A stretch of 64,000 nt of DNA, from assembly GCF_045290345.1 (NCBI RefSeq), contig NZ_CP155447.1, positions 8,060,001-8,124,000 on the forward strand, in the 5' to 3' direction. The stretch's first letter is position 1. Each line of letters begins with the position of its first letter. The stretch is from Singulisphaera sp045290345 (GTDB lineage: Bacteria > Planctomycetota > Planctomycetia > Isosphaerales > Isosphaeraceae). A program made the position numbers and the translations under genes. The notes beneath the pieces are model-generated. The model ran no database searches. It was not told the DNA's origin and was given only the letters and a program-made list of their open reading frames with translations. Of the stretch, positions 8,528-17,189 are shown piece by piece.

Positions 8528-8949
8528 TCGGATCGCGTCGTGCCGGCACGAGGAACTTTGCGGCCCGGGGGGCTTCAGACCCTCGCGACCGCCAGCGTCC
8601 TTGCCCTCTTCGCCGCGGGCTCCTGAGGTTTGATACTTGCGGAATCGATCGAACATAAAGGCCATCCCAAATACGAAATGTCTCAGTTCCACCAGCAGGC
8701 CATAGCCTTCCTGAACTTTCGTGCTGATTGCGACGATTGAGGCCAACGGGACATTCTGAACGAGTAAGCGAACGGCGGGCTCCGGCTGGAAAATACTCGT
8801 TCACCGTTTTTAGCAAGTTTCTCATGTCTTGGGAGAAGCATCTCTTTCGCTGGGCTTACGAGGTCACCGCCGCGTTCGCCCAATTTGACGCCTCGTTTAG
8901 GTCACAACACTATCCGCCGACCTTCCTCGTACCAATCAAGGGGTATGTG

Positions 8950-9942
8950 ATGCAAGTGACGAATGGCCGCCGGTCGCGGGCGGGCTTCACCCGGGTCGAC
9001 CTCGTTGTGACGGCTGGTTTATCGTTCACAGCGTTCTTGCTGGTGATTCCCAGTGTGCTTGCTTCACGCCAGGACGCCGCCAGGGAGAAATGCCGGGACA
9101 ACCTCCGCACGCTCGGCCAGGGATTCCTCCAATTCGAGACCGCAAACGGCGGGTTCCCCGCGCGGCGTGCCGGCTTCAACAACGGTTCGCCCTATGGGGG
9201 ATGGGGGTCGCAGGTCCTCCCCTTTATCGGCAAGCCCGAACTTTCCAACGCCTACAATTCTAAGCTCGACTTCTTCGACCCCGCCAATAAGGCTGTTACG
9301 GAGACCCATGTCGACACGTTCCTGTGTCCGGCCGCTCCGGGAAACCACACGGTCGAGATTCAATCCCAGGCGACCGCCAAGTCCTTGAACCCGGACAAGG
9401 ACACCGTTTTCACCGCCAAGGCTGGGGCCGTGGATTACATCTCATCCAATGGCACGCTCCTGCCACGCGGGGGCTATGCGATGAACCAGAATGACCTCGA
9501 TCAGGGAGTCGGCAACCAGAGACAGCCATTGACGGACAATGATTACACACCTCTCACGAAGATCAGCGACGGGATGTCGAGCACGCTGCTCTTGATCGAG
9601 CAGGCCGGTCGGCCCGATGTCTGGCGGCTCGACAAGAAGAAGGAAGGGGCTGGACAGTTTGGCATGAGCCCGAACGCACGCGGGTCCTGGGCCGGTTGGG
9701 GCTCGATCGCATTCGGCCCGGCATCGGCCACGACCGGCGAATCGCCGGGGAAGGGTGACGCCACCGATTGCACCGTGAATTGCAATAACTGGTTTGGCAT
9801 TTATGGATTCCATGAGGGCGGGGCCCACGTCCTCTTCTGCGACGGTTCGGTCCGTTTCGTCGGCACCGGGCTCGATCCCCTCACGTTCCTTTATCTCACC
9901 AACTGCAACGACGGTCACGTGGTCAGCCAGGACGACTTCTAA
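8950..9942 (+). CDS. DUF1559 domain protein with altered prepilin signal
   Basis: A 330-residue DUF1559 protein. The ATG at 8950 follows AAGGGG and gives a short leader, then AGFTRVDLVVTAGL, where the usual FTLIELLVV is changed: E at +5 is D, and the helix that follows is shorter and less typical. The remainder matches the family: SRQDAAREKCRDNLRTLGQGF, LPFIG, and near the end IYGFHEGGAHVLFCDGSV (H-X9-DG). The frame is open back to 8728, but that extension is unlike any DUF1559 protein. It may still be processed by the prepilin peptidase, since D occasionally replaces E, or may be a membrane-anchored paralogue. It lies 420 bp after the first DUF1559 gene and 23 bp before the next gene, so is likely in the same transcript as the latter. 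Confidence 0.88.
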   Translation: MQVTNGRRSRAGFTRVDLVVTAGLSFTAFLLVIPSVLASRQDAAREKCRDNLRTLGQGFLQFETANGGFPARRAGFNNGSPYGGWGSQVLPFIGKPELSNAYNSKLDFFDPANKAVTETHVDTFLCPAAPGNHTVEIQSQATAKSLNPDKDTVFTAKAGAVDYISSNGTLLPRGGYAMNQNDLDQGVGNQRQPLTDNDYTPLTKISDGMSSTLLLIEQAGRPDVWRLDKKKEGAGQFGMSPNARGSWAGWGSIAFGPASATTGESPGKGDATDCTVNCNNWFGIYGFHEGGAHVLFCDGSVRFVGTGLDPLTFLYLTNCNDGHVVSQDDF

Positions 9943-9965
9943 CTCCGATGGAGATCCTAGTCCCC

Positions 9966-11518
9966 ATGCGATTCTGCCCATACGTGGTGGTCTTCCTCGC
10001 CTTTGCTGTCGTCGGGTCACCGAACGCGTGGTCCGGCGAATCGCCTGACCCGTCGAAGCTCGCGTCCGCCATCGACGCCAAGCTGGCCGCGTGGTGGGCG
10101 AACGCACACGTGCAGCCAGCGCCGATCGTGGATGACGCCACGTTCCTCCGTCGGGCATCGCTCGATCTCATCGGCCGGCCGCCGACGGTCGCTGAGGCCC
10201 GCGAATTCCTCTCGGCCCCAGATCCATCGGCGGAGAAGCGGGCGAAGCTCCTCAATCGGCTGATCGACTCGGGCGGTCATACGCGCCACATGGCGACGTT
10301 CTGGCGTCGCGCCTGGGTGCCGCAGGCGGACACCGCCGAATTCGCCAGGCTGGCCGACGACTTCGAGGCCTGGGTCACGCTCAAGTTGCGAGATGAGGCA
10401 CCCTACGACCGGATGGTCCGCGAATTGCTCACGCTTGACGAGGTCACGTCGGCCCGGCCCGCCGGGGTTTCGCCGGGTGGCTTCTTCGCGGCCAGTGAAT
10501 ACAAGCCGGAGAACCTTGCCGCCAACGCGAGTCGCGGCTTCCTCGGCGTGAACCTCGATTGCGCCCAGTGCCACAATCACCCATTCGCCCGGTGGACCCG
10601 CGAGCAATTCTGGCAGACCGCCGCGTTCTTCGAGACGCTGAAACCGGGCGAGGGGGGCAAGCTCATGCCTCCGCGTCTGACCATCCCCAATACGGAAAAG
10701 TCGTTTACTCCGGCGATGCTCGACGGCGAGGCGTTCGATTGGCCCGATTCGCTCGAACGTGGCACAGGCCGCCGCCTGCTGGCAGGCTGGGTGACTGCCC
10801 CCGAGAATCCCTACTTCGCCCGGAATGCGGTGAACCGGCTCTGGGCTCAACTCTACGGAGCCGCCCTCGTCGAGCCCATTGACGATCTCAGCGGGGAGGG
10901 AAGTCTCACAGGAGACCGTGCGGAGTTGCTCGGGACTTTGGCCGAGGCATTCGTCGCGAGCGGGTATGATCTGAAATATATGACCCGGGCGCTCACCAGG
11001 GCGAACGCTTATCAATTGTCGGCGGCGGGTGGTGAGGGCATCACGTCCGAAGAGCAACTCTTCGCCCGAATGCCTGTCCGCGGCTTGACCGGAGAGCAGC
11101 TCTACGACAGCTTTCGGACGGCGGCGGGTCTACCCCCGGAGCGGGACGACGTCGGGCGTGGGCAAGGGAGAGAGGGCCGCAAGCGGTTCGCCGCCGAATT
11201 CTATATCGAGAGGCCGGTCGCCGCGGAGCGGTCGATTACGCAGGCCCTCTCGATCATGAACGGCCGGTTCACGACCGAACTCGCCGACCCCGCAAATAAT
11301 CCGACCCTCGCTGGGTCGTCGACGCCCCATTCCTCGATGCTAACGAGAAGATAGATACCCTCTTCCTCGCCGTCCTCGGTCGTCCTCCTCGTGACGACGA
11401 AAGAGCAATGGCATTTGGCTATGTCAAGGGAGGCATTGGTGACTTGCCCGCCGGCCGCCCCTTCGGGGACCTCTTCTGGGTCCTCGTCAATACCTCCGAA
11501 TTCAATACCAATCATTGA
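9966..11518 (+). pseudogene. DUF1549/DUF1553 domain protein, interrupted by one-base frameshift
   Basis: The first frame encodes a signal peptide (MRFCPYVVVFLAFAVVG), a DUF1549 domain (about 30-200, with FLRRASLDLIGRPPT and the haem-c-like CAQCHNHPFARW) and most of DUF1553 (NPYFARNAVNRLWAQLYG, then FTTELADPANNPTLA). The frame then runs into a stop at 11354. Reading one frame over from about base 11312 restores the expected end, WVVDAPFLDANEK...DTLFLAVLGRPP...LFWVLVNTSEF, stopping at 11518. So one base appears to be missing near the GGG at 11313-11315. At about 520 residues it is a short family member without the PSCyt1 and Big-2 domains. The partner DUF1501 gene follows directly. These pairs are planctomycete-specific exported proteins of unknown role. 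The start at 9966 is preferred over 9948 for its upstream GGAG. Confidence 0.85.
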
Positions 11519-11538
11519 AACTTATGGGATGCGATAAT

Positions 11539-12846
11539 ATGTCCGGCTCCCGTCAATACACACGCCGCGACTGGCTCCGCCTGACGGCGGTCGGTGCTGT
11601 CGGGGTTTCACAGTCTGGCTGGTTTCATGCCCTCGCCGACGATGCAGCCGGCAATCCGAAGCGACACAAGTCTGTCATCCTACTCTGGATGAACGGCGGG
11701 CCCGCGACGATCGACTTGTGGGATCTGAAGCCCGGCCATGCGAACGGCGGCCCTTTTCAAGAAATTGAAACCTCCGTCGCGGGGGTGAAGATCAGCGAGC
11801 ACCTCCCGAAGCTCGCGACCCGGATGAACGACATGGCGATCATCCGGTCAATGGCCACCCGAGAAGGTGACCACCGCCGAGCACGCATCGTGGGCATGAC
11901 TGGCTATGTCCCCGTTGGGGCGATTCAATTCCCCTCGGTCGGCTCGCTTGTCGCCCACGAGTTTGACGAACCGAGTGCCGACCTGCCGGGCTTCGTAAGC
12001 GTCGGCGGGCGACCTGGCGATCTTGGCGGCGGGTTCCTTGGGCCGCGTTTCTCACCGCTTGTCGTCGGCAACGGCGCGAGGCGGATGGGGATGGCTCCTG
12101 GCTCCAGTACGGAAGCGTTGCGGGTGCCGGACCTCGACCGGCCCGAGGGCGTGGACGCGGAAACGTACGCGAAGCGGCTGGAACTGCTCGGCGGCATGGA
12201 GCGGGGCTTCAATACTGGCGGTAAGAGTGAGGTCGCCGAGACTCTGAAGGACGCCACGGAACGGGCGGTCCGACTGATGCGACCCGCGGCTGCCGCCGCG
12301 TTCAGGCTCGAGGACGAGGCCCCTGCCCTCCGCGACGCCTATGGCCGTACGACCTTCGGCCAGGGATGCCTCCTTGCCCGGCGGCTGGTTGAGCGTGGCG
12401 TCTCGTTCGTCGAGGTCTCGCTCGACGGATGGGACACGCACCAGGGCAATTTCGACCGAGTGAAGGAGCTATCCGGGATTCTCGACATCGGGTTCGCGAC
12501 GTTGCTCGCCGACCTCAAGGACCGCGGGTTGCTCGATTCGACCCTGGTGGTGTGCCAGGGTGAGTTCGGGCGGACGCCTCGGATCAACGGCCAGGCCGGC
12601 CGGGATCACTGGCCGGCGACGTGGTCCGCGGTGCTGGCCGGCGGCGGCATCAAGTCCGGCCAAGTCATTGGCCAAACAAGCGCCGATGGCCTGACCCTGA
12701 AGAGCGACCCGACTCGGACTCCGGACCTCATCGCCACGGTGGTGAAGACCATCGGCATCGATCCGATGAAGCAGAACATGTCGAACGTGGGTCGGCCCAT
12801 TCGCATCGCCGATCCTGTCGCCAAGCCACTTAAGGAGCTGCTGTGA
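11539..12846 (+). CDS. DUF1501 domain protein, Tat-exported
   Basis: A 435-residue DUF1501 protein, a sulfatase/alkaline-phosphatase-fold family. The N-terminus has the twin-arginine motif YTRRDWLRLTAVGAVG. Family strings are ILLWMNGGPATIDLWDLKPG near residue 45, SMATREGDHRRAR, SFVEVSLDGWDTHQGNF, VVCQGEFGRTPRING and GRDHWPATWSAVLAGGG. The D, H and E/R residues in these strings correspond to the metal-site region of the fold; activity is unproven. Alternative in-frame starts exist at 11515 (TTG) and 11524; the ATG at 11539 puts the Tat motif seven residues in. It follows the DUF1549/DUF1553 gene by 20 bp and overlaps the EF-hand gene by 4 bp, so the three are one transcript. Confidence 0.93.
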   Translation: MSGSRQYTRRDWLRLTAVGAVGVSQSGWFHALADDAAGNPKRHKSVILLWMNGGPATIDLWDLKPGHANGGPFQEIETSVAGVKISEHLPKLATRMNDMAIIRSMATREGDHRRARIVGMTGYVPVGAIQFPSVGSLVAHEFDEPSADLPGFVSVGGRPGDLGGGFLGPRFSPLVVGNGARRMGMAPGSSTEALRVPDLDRPEGVDAETYAKRLELLGGMERGFNTGGKSEVAETLKDATERAVRLMRPAAAAAFRLEDEAPALRDAYGRTTFGQGCLLARRLVERGVSFVEVSLDGWDTHQGNFDRVKELSGILDIGFATLLADLKDRGLLDSTLVVCQGEFGRTPRINGQAGRDHWPATWSAVLAGGGIKSGQVIGQTSADGLTLKSDPTRTPDLIATVVKTIGIDPMKQNMSNVGRPIRIADPVAKPLKELL

Positions 12847-14315
12847 GTCGCCTTATCCTCGCCTCTCTGTCACTCATCTTTGCGGCGATGACTGCCGGCC
12901 CGGCGACAGCGGGCGATCCGCTCGAATTCGTCGTCCTCGGCGATGACACGCTCGCACGTATCGACATGCGCATCGAAGTGGAGGGCTCACTTGTTTCCGC
13001 GGTCTGGGACGAGACGTTCGCACGTCTGTTCTCGTTCTTCGACGGTGACGGCAACGGAGTGATCGACGAGAAGGAGGCATCGCGCCTGCCCTCCCCGCTC
13101 GCGCTCCGCAAGGCGTTGGGCAGTGGTTTCACGCCGCCAGTTGGTCGTGCCCCGGCATTTGGGGAACTCGATCGGGACGGCGATGCTAAGGTGACCGCCG
13201 GTGAGCTGGCCGCGTTTTACCGCGGTAAAGGGACAGGTGACGTCATCGTCGGCGTGGGCCGGCTGCCTGGCGGGGCCAGGCTTACGTCTGCCCTCCTCAA
13301 GTTCCTCGATCCCGATGGCGACGGCAAGGTGACTCAGAAGGACTGGGGTGCGGCCGCCGATGACATGGGGAAGCTCGACGCGAATGACGACGAACTTATC
13401 GGTGCCGGCGAATTGGTCTCGAAGCTCCTCTATCCCGGCGCCGCGGGGACGATCCAGATGAAGCCGCCGAGTTCCGAGGCGACACACTCGGATGTTCTGG
13501 GCGACCTTCCCCTCGTCCTGCTTCCCATGGACCGAAAAGATACGTATTGGGCCGATGAAATCGCCCGACGCAAGCCCGGCGTCAAGTCCGTGGCACCGGC
13601 CGAGTGGCGGGGGTGTGATGCCGATGGCCATTGGATCGCCCGGCTCGGCGAAACCATGGATGTGGGGAAGTTCGCGTTCGTGGGGGGGCATGTCAGGGTA
13701 AGCGGCTGGGTTGCGGGGGGGAGGCTGAACGAGTCGGTATCCTCATCCCGACAGACGATGACGACTCAATTCGAGAATCCGACGAATGAGCCGGAAGACA
13801 TCGCTGGCAACGGCAGGCGACGACGCGGCGGCAATCTTTTGTGGCTGACACCGATCGCCGATGTCAATGGCGATGGCAAGCTCGACCGTATGGAATTCGA
13901 CGCCTGGCTCGACCTACAGTCGCAAATCGCTCGCGGGCAGGTTCTGTTGACCATACTCGATGGGGGTGGCCTGTTCGAACTCCTTGACGCGAGCCATGAC
14001 GGTGCCTTGTCGACACGAGAACTACGCACGTCCTGGGATCGACTGAAGGAGACCGGGTGCGTCGAGGAAGGTCTATTTGATAGGGCGAGGGTCCCACGCG
14101 TGGTGCTGGCGGCGGTCAGCCGCGGCTATCCCAAGTCGCTCTCGCCGGAACAACGCCGCAGCCCGGCCTGGGCGAAGGCGATGGACCGCAATGGCGACGG
14201 TGACGTGTCCCGCCGGGAATTCACCGGCACTGCGGAGAAGTTCGCTCAACTCGACCGGGACAATGACGGACTCATCGACGCGGACGAGGCCGCCCAGGCT
14301 ACGTCGGGTAAGTGA
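12843..14315 (+). CDS. Secreted protein with about eight EF-hand repeats
   Basis: A 490-residue protein starting with GTG in a GTGA overlap with the DUF1501 stop codon. A signal peptide (LILASLSLIFAAMTAGPATA) is followed by at least eight EF-hand-like loops: FDGDGNGVIDEKE (about 67), LDRDGDAKVTAGE (109), LDPDGDGKVTQKD (155), LDANDDELIGAGE (178), and in the C-terminal half ADVNGDGKLDRME, LDASHDGALSTRE, MDRNGDGDVSRRE and LDRDNDGLIDADE. Most loops keep D/N at positions 1, 3 and 5 and D or E at 12, so calcium binding is likely; the loop at about 178 and the one with ASHDG are weaker. The region between the two groups has no recognised domain. Operon position suggests it works with the exported DUF1501 and DUF1549/DUF1553 proteins, perhaps as a calcium-dependent scaffold, which is inference. 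Confidence 0.9.
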   Translation: MSRLILASLSLIFAAMTAGPATAGDPLEFVVLGDDTLARIDMRIEVEGSLVSAVWDETFARLFSFFDGDGNGVIDEKEASRLPSPLALRKALGSGFTPPVGRAPAFGELDRDGDAKVTAGELAAFYRGKGTGDVIVGVGRLPGGARLTSALLKFLDPDGDGKVTQKDWGAAADDMGKLDANDDELIGAGELVSKLLYPGAAGTIQMKPPSSEATHSDVLGDLPLVLLPMDRKDTYWADEIARRKPGVKSVAPAEWRGCDADGHWIARLGETMDVGKFAFVGGHVRVSGWVAGGRLNESVSSSRQTMTTQFENPTNEPEDIAGNGRRRRGGNLLWLTPIADVNGDGKLDRMEFDAWLDLQSQIARGQVLLTILDGGGLFELLDASHDGALSTRELRTSWDRLKETGCVEEGLFDRARVPRVVLAAVSRGYPKSLSPEQRRSPAWAKAMDRNGDGDVSRREFTGTAEKFAQLDRDNDGLIDADEAAQATSGK

Positions 14316-14575
14316 GGCACAATCTCAACAGGCACGTGGCCTGAGCGAATTCAGATCACAAAACCGCTGCTTGACCAGCACCTGGCACGCTGCTCGTCGT
14401 TGTCACGTTGGAGTGTGCACAACTCAATCAATAAAAATGATTATTTGTTGTGGGTTATGCGATTGCGAATTTCGCAAGGAAATAGTCCGCTACCAAAGGG
14501 ATGGCAGCCCAGTTCCTATAATTCCTCCAGAGGACGGCACCGACGATTCCACGCGGACGAACACCAACGACGTCC
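14316..14575. other. Intergenic, nothing recognised
   Basis: Separates the EF-hand gene from the transposase remnant. It contains an A+T-rich patch at about 14425-14475 and only short meaningless frames. Confidence 0.4.
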
Positions 14576-14803
14576 ATGCTCTCCGTGACGACGACCCAGC
14601 GCGATGAGTTGCTGACGATCTACCGCTACGATTCCGATCCCGATCTCCGCTTTCACGCCCACATCCTCCTCCGGTTGGCTGAAGGCCATCCCTGGGACAC
14701 CATCGAGTTCATGCTCTTATTGGATCGAGTCTTCACTTGGCTGGGGCAGGCAAACCCTTTCCAGATCGAGGGTTCGGCTTACCCGAAAGCCAAAGCCGTT
14801 TGA
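14576..14803 (+). pseudogene. Internally deleted IS630-type transposase remnant
   Basis: A 75-codon frame. Its first 45 residues (QRDELLTIYRYDSDPDLRFHA then HILLRLAEGHPWDTI) look like the N-terminal helix-turn-helix of IS630/Tc1-type transposases common in planctomycetes. The rest, LDRVFTWLGQANPFQIEG then SAYPKAKAV, looks like the extreme C-terminus of the same family. The whole DDE catalytic core between them is missing, so this is an internal deletion remnant. I could not find convincing terminal inverted repeats or a TA duplication around it. The family assignment is from memory of typical sequences and is moderately secure. Confidence 0.6.
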
Positions 14804-14986
14804 TCTACTTCCCCATTTGAAAGTTTCGATTGAGAGCGGTTTCCGCCTTGGTTGCGTTCCTGGAGTAGCCGACTCCGCGCTCGTATCCTGGCGAGCATCT
14901 CAGAGAGGACGCTGGTTTGCGGCCGGCCGTAGTGCTAGAAACACATCCAACCCGGCAAAGCCAACTCACTCTAACTCCATACTGGG

Positions 14987-15766
14987 ATGTCTTCCATGCA
15001 GCTCGGAACCATTACTTACAACATCGCCAAGGACTGGGATCTCCCGACCATCTTGAAGCGACTGGCTGCCTTGCATTACGACGGGGTCGAGCTCCGGACG
15101 ACCCACGCTCATAAGGTGGAAGTCGAGCTCAACAAGGAGGAGCGGAAGGAAGTCAAGAAGATGTTCGCCGACTCGCCGGTGACCCTGGCGGGCCTGGGGA
15201 GCGCCTTTGAGTACCAGGCGGTCGATCCCGAGGTGGTCCGGAAGAACATCGAAGGCACGAAGGCGTACGTCCAGCTCGCCCACGACCTGGGCACTCCCGG
15301 CGTGAAGGTTCGGCCCAACGGGATTCCCAAGGGGGCCGACCTGGATTCGACCTTGAGGCGGATCGGTCGCGCCCTTCACGAGGTCGGCGAGTATGCCGAC
15401 GGATTCGGCGTCGAGATCCGCGTTGAAGTCCACGGCGCGATCACTCAACTCATCCCCAACCTCGCCAAGATCATCGCTTACGCCGACCACCCCAACGTCT
15501 ACGTTTGCTGGAACTCGAATCCGACCGATGTAGTCAACGGGTCAATTCGCGAGAACTTCGCCCTGGTCGCTCCCAAGATCCGCGAGGTCCATCTCCGCGA
15601 CCTGTTCGACGAGGCCTATCCCTGGACCGAACTCTTCGCGCTCCTGACCGCCCAGAAGTATGACGGCTTCACCCTGGCCGAAATCCCGGAAAGCAGCGAC
15701 CCGGAACGGGTCTTGCGCTACTTTCGGGCCCTCTGGCTGGCGTATCAGCCGAAAGCGAAATCCTGA
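14987..15766 (+). CDS. Sugar phosphate isomerase/epimerase (xylose isomerase-like TIM barrel)
   Basis: A 259-residue TIM-barrel protein of the AP-endonuclease-2/xylose-isomerase superfamily. Visible family features are LGTITYNIAKDWDLPTIL at the start, HYDGVELRTTHAHKVEV, GVKVRPNG in the middle, then VEIRVEVHGAITQ, NVYVCWNSNPTDV and KIREVHLRDLFDE with the E and H residues typical of the metal site. It lacks a signal peptide and should be cytoplasmic, acting on a sugar or sugar-derived substrate; the family is too broad to name one. A second ATG three codons on (14996) has a better-placed GGGA and may be the true start. It stands alone, and a hairpin follows before the convergent DUF1501 gene. 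Confidence 0.88.
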   Translation: MSSMQLGTITYNIAKDWDLPTILKRLAALHYDGVELRTTHAHKVEVELNKEERKEVKKMFADSPVTLAGLGSAFEYQAVDPEVVRKNIEGTKAYVQLAHDLGTPGVKVRPNGIPKGADLDSTLRRIGRALHEVGEYADGFGVEIRVEVHGAITQLIPNLAKIIAYADHPNVYVCWNSNPTDVVNGSIRENFALVAPKIREVHLRDLFDEAYPWTELFALLTAQKYDGFTLAEIPESSDPERVLRYFRALWLAYQPKAKS

Positions 15767-15814
15767 ATTTACGATCACCGGGCGAGCGGGGAACTGATCA
15801 CTTTTTGGGGAGAA

Positions 15815-15840
15815 CTCGGCGGGTGTCCGGGCCCGCCGAG
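15815..15840. terminator. Hairpin between convergent genes
   Basis: CTCGGCGGG (15815-15823) pairs perfectly with CCCGCCGAG (15832-15840) around an eight-base loop. It lies between the end of the isomerase gene (15766, plus) and the end of the DUF1501 gene (15883, minus). Minus-strand transcripts would run into TTCTCCCCAAAAAGTG after the stem. Probably a shared terminator, though no strong U-tract is present. Confidence 0.5.
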
Positions 15841-15882
15841 ATGGTTTGATGTGTTCAATCGAGGGGTTGCCTGCCGGACAGG

Positions 15883-17145
15883 TCAGGTGGTGGGTTTCAA
15901 TGAATGAGTGGCACGGAGGACGGGCGTCGGCTCGAACTGTCCCTCGAGGATCTTGCTGGGGTCAGCCCCGAACCATTGGTCGAGGATCGTCGCGTAGACC
16001 GACCGAAAGTCAATTTTGTGGGTCAGGTCGCCCGAATCGTCGAGGCCGGTCAGGTCGGGGCGACTCCCGTGCAGGCCGGGGGCGATGCCGCCACCGGTCA
16101 GGAACATGATGTTGGCGGTGCCGTGATCGGTGCCCGCCGACTTGTTTTCGGCGACGCGCCGGCCGAACTCCGAGAAGGTGATCACAAGAGTGCGATCAAG
16201 ATGACCGCGTGCTTTCAGGTCGCGGTGGAACGTGGTCAAGCCCTGGCTCAGTTCCTGAAGCAGGGCGGCATGACGGTTGAACTGGGACGCATGGGTGTCG
16301 AACCCGGCGAGCGTGACATAGTAGACCCGAGTGGGCAACTCGGCCGTGATCAATTGCGCGATGGTCCTCAGCGACTGCGAGAACTCGAACGGCGGGTAGG
16401 TGACGGCCGAGTGGCGCTCGCTCAGCGCGTCTTTGAGGCGATTCGAGAGCGAGAGCGTGTCGTTCGCGGTGCGCTGGACGAAGTCGAGGGCCTCGATTCC
16501 CGTCGGCTCAACCTCATTCAGGCGCTTGAGGCCGTGACCGGCGATGCCCTTGGAGGGCAAGTCGAGAATGGCGGGGTTGGCCAGAGTGACCGCTCGGGGG
16601 CGGGGATTCGCGAACGACTGCGCGGGGCGCTCGCCCAACTGGAGACCGAGGATGGGGGACTGAACCCCCGCGCACTCGCTGTCGAAATAGCGACCGAGCC
16701 AGCCGGTCGTCCACGCCTTTCCGGCCGGAGAGGCGGTTTCCCAGATCTCCGACGAGCGGAAGTGAGAACGATCGGGGTTGGGATAGCCCACGTTTTGCAC
16801 GACTGCCAGTTCGCCGTCGTCGAGCATGCTTTTTAACTCGGCCAACTCGGGGTGGAAGCCGAGATGGTTGTCGATTTTGAGAACTTTCTTGGCCTCGACG
16901 GCGAGTTTGGGCCGGGCCTTGTAGTAGGCGTCGTCGCCGTGTGGCACCAAGGTGTTCAACCCGTCATTGCCTCCGGCAAGTTGGACGACCACCAGGACGC
17001 GGTCGTCGTTCAGGCCGGGAATCGGGGCGACCTTGCCCGCGAAGGCGGCCGCCGTCTTGTCGACGAACGTCGGCACGGTGGCTGTCAGGGCGGTCAGACT
17101 GGCTGCCTGACGGAGAAAGTGGCGTCGGCCCATTCGGATGTTCAT
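15883..17145 (-). CDS. DUF1501 domain protein, Tat-type N-terminus
   Basis: A 420-residue DUF1501 protein. The start is the ATG ending at 17145: it follows GGGAGATCA and gives MGRRHFLRQAASLTALTA, a twin-arginine-like signal. The longer open frame to 17403 lies inside the preceding gene. Family strings include VLVVVQLAGGNDGLNTLVPH, SHFRSSEIWE, VYYVTLAGFDTHASQF, VITFSEFGRRVAENKS and GTDHGTANIMFLTGGG, the H/D/E pattern of the alkaline-phosphatase-like fold. This is the short sub-type that partners DUF1800 proteins rather than DUF1553, and the DUF1800 gene indeed ends 44 bp upstream. Such pairs occur in many bacteria with unknown function. Confidence 0.93.
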   Translation of the reverse strand: MNIRMGRRHFLRQAASLTALTATVPTFVDKTAAAFAGKVAPIPGLNDDRVLVVVQLAGGNDGLNTLVPHGDDAYYKARPKLAVEAKKVLKIDNHLGFHPELAELKSMLDDGELAVVQNVGYPNPDRSHFRSSEIWETASPAGKAWTTGWLGRYFDSECAGVQSPILGLQLGERPAQSFANPRPRAVTLANPAILDLPSKGIAGHGLKRLNEVEPTGIEALDFVQRTANDTLSLSNRLKDALSERHSAVTYPPFEFSQSLRTIAQLITAELPTRVYYVTLAGFDTHASQFNRHAALLQELSQGLTTFHRDLKARGHLDRTLVITFSEFGRRVAENKSAGTDHGTANIMFLTGGGIAPGLHGSRPDLTGLDDSGDLTHKIDFRSVYATILDQWFGADPSKILEGQFEPTPVLRATHSLKPTT

Positions 17146-17189
17146 TGATCTCCCTCTCTTTTTGATTGAATTCAGCGACAGTTTGCGGC

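Noticed and set aside
14400..14588. A short plus-strand frame before the transposase remnant
   Set aside because: No family likeness and no ribosome site; it overlaps the remnant in another frame.
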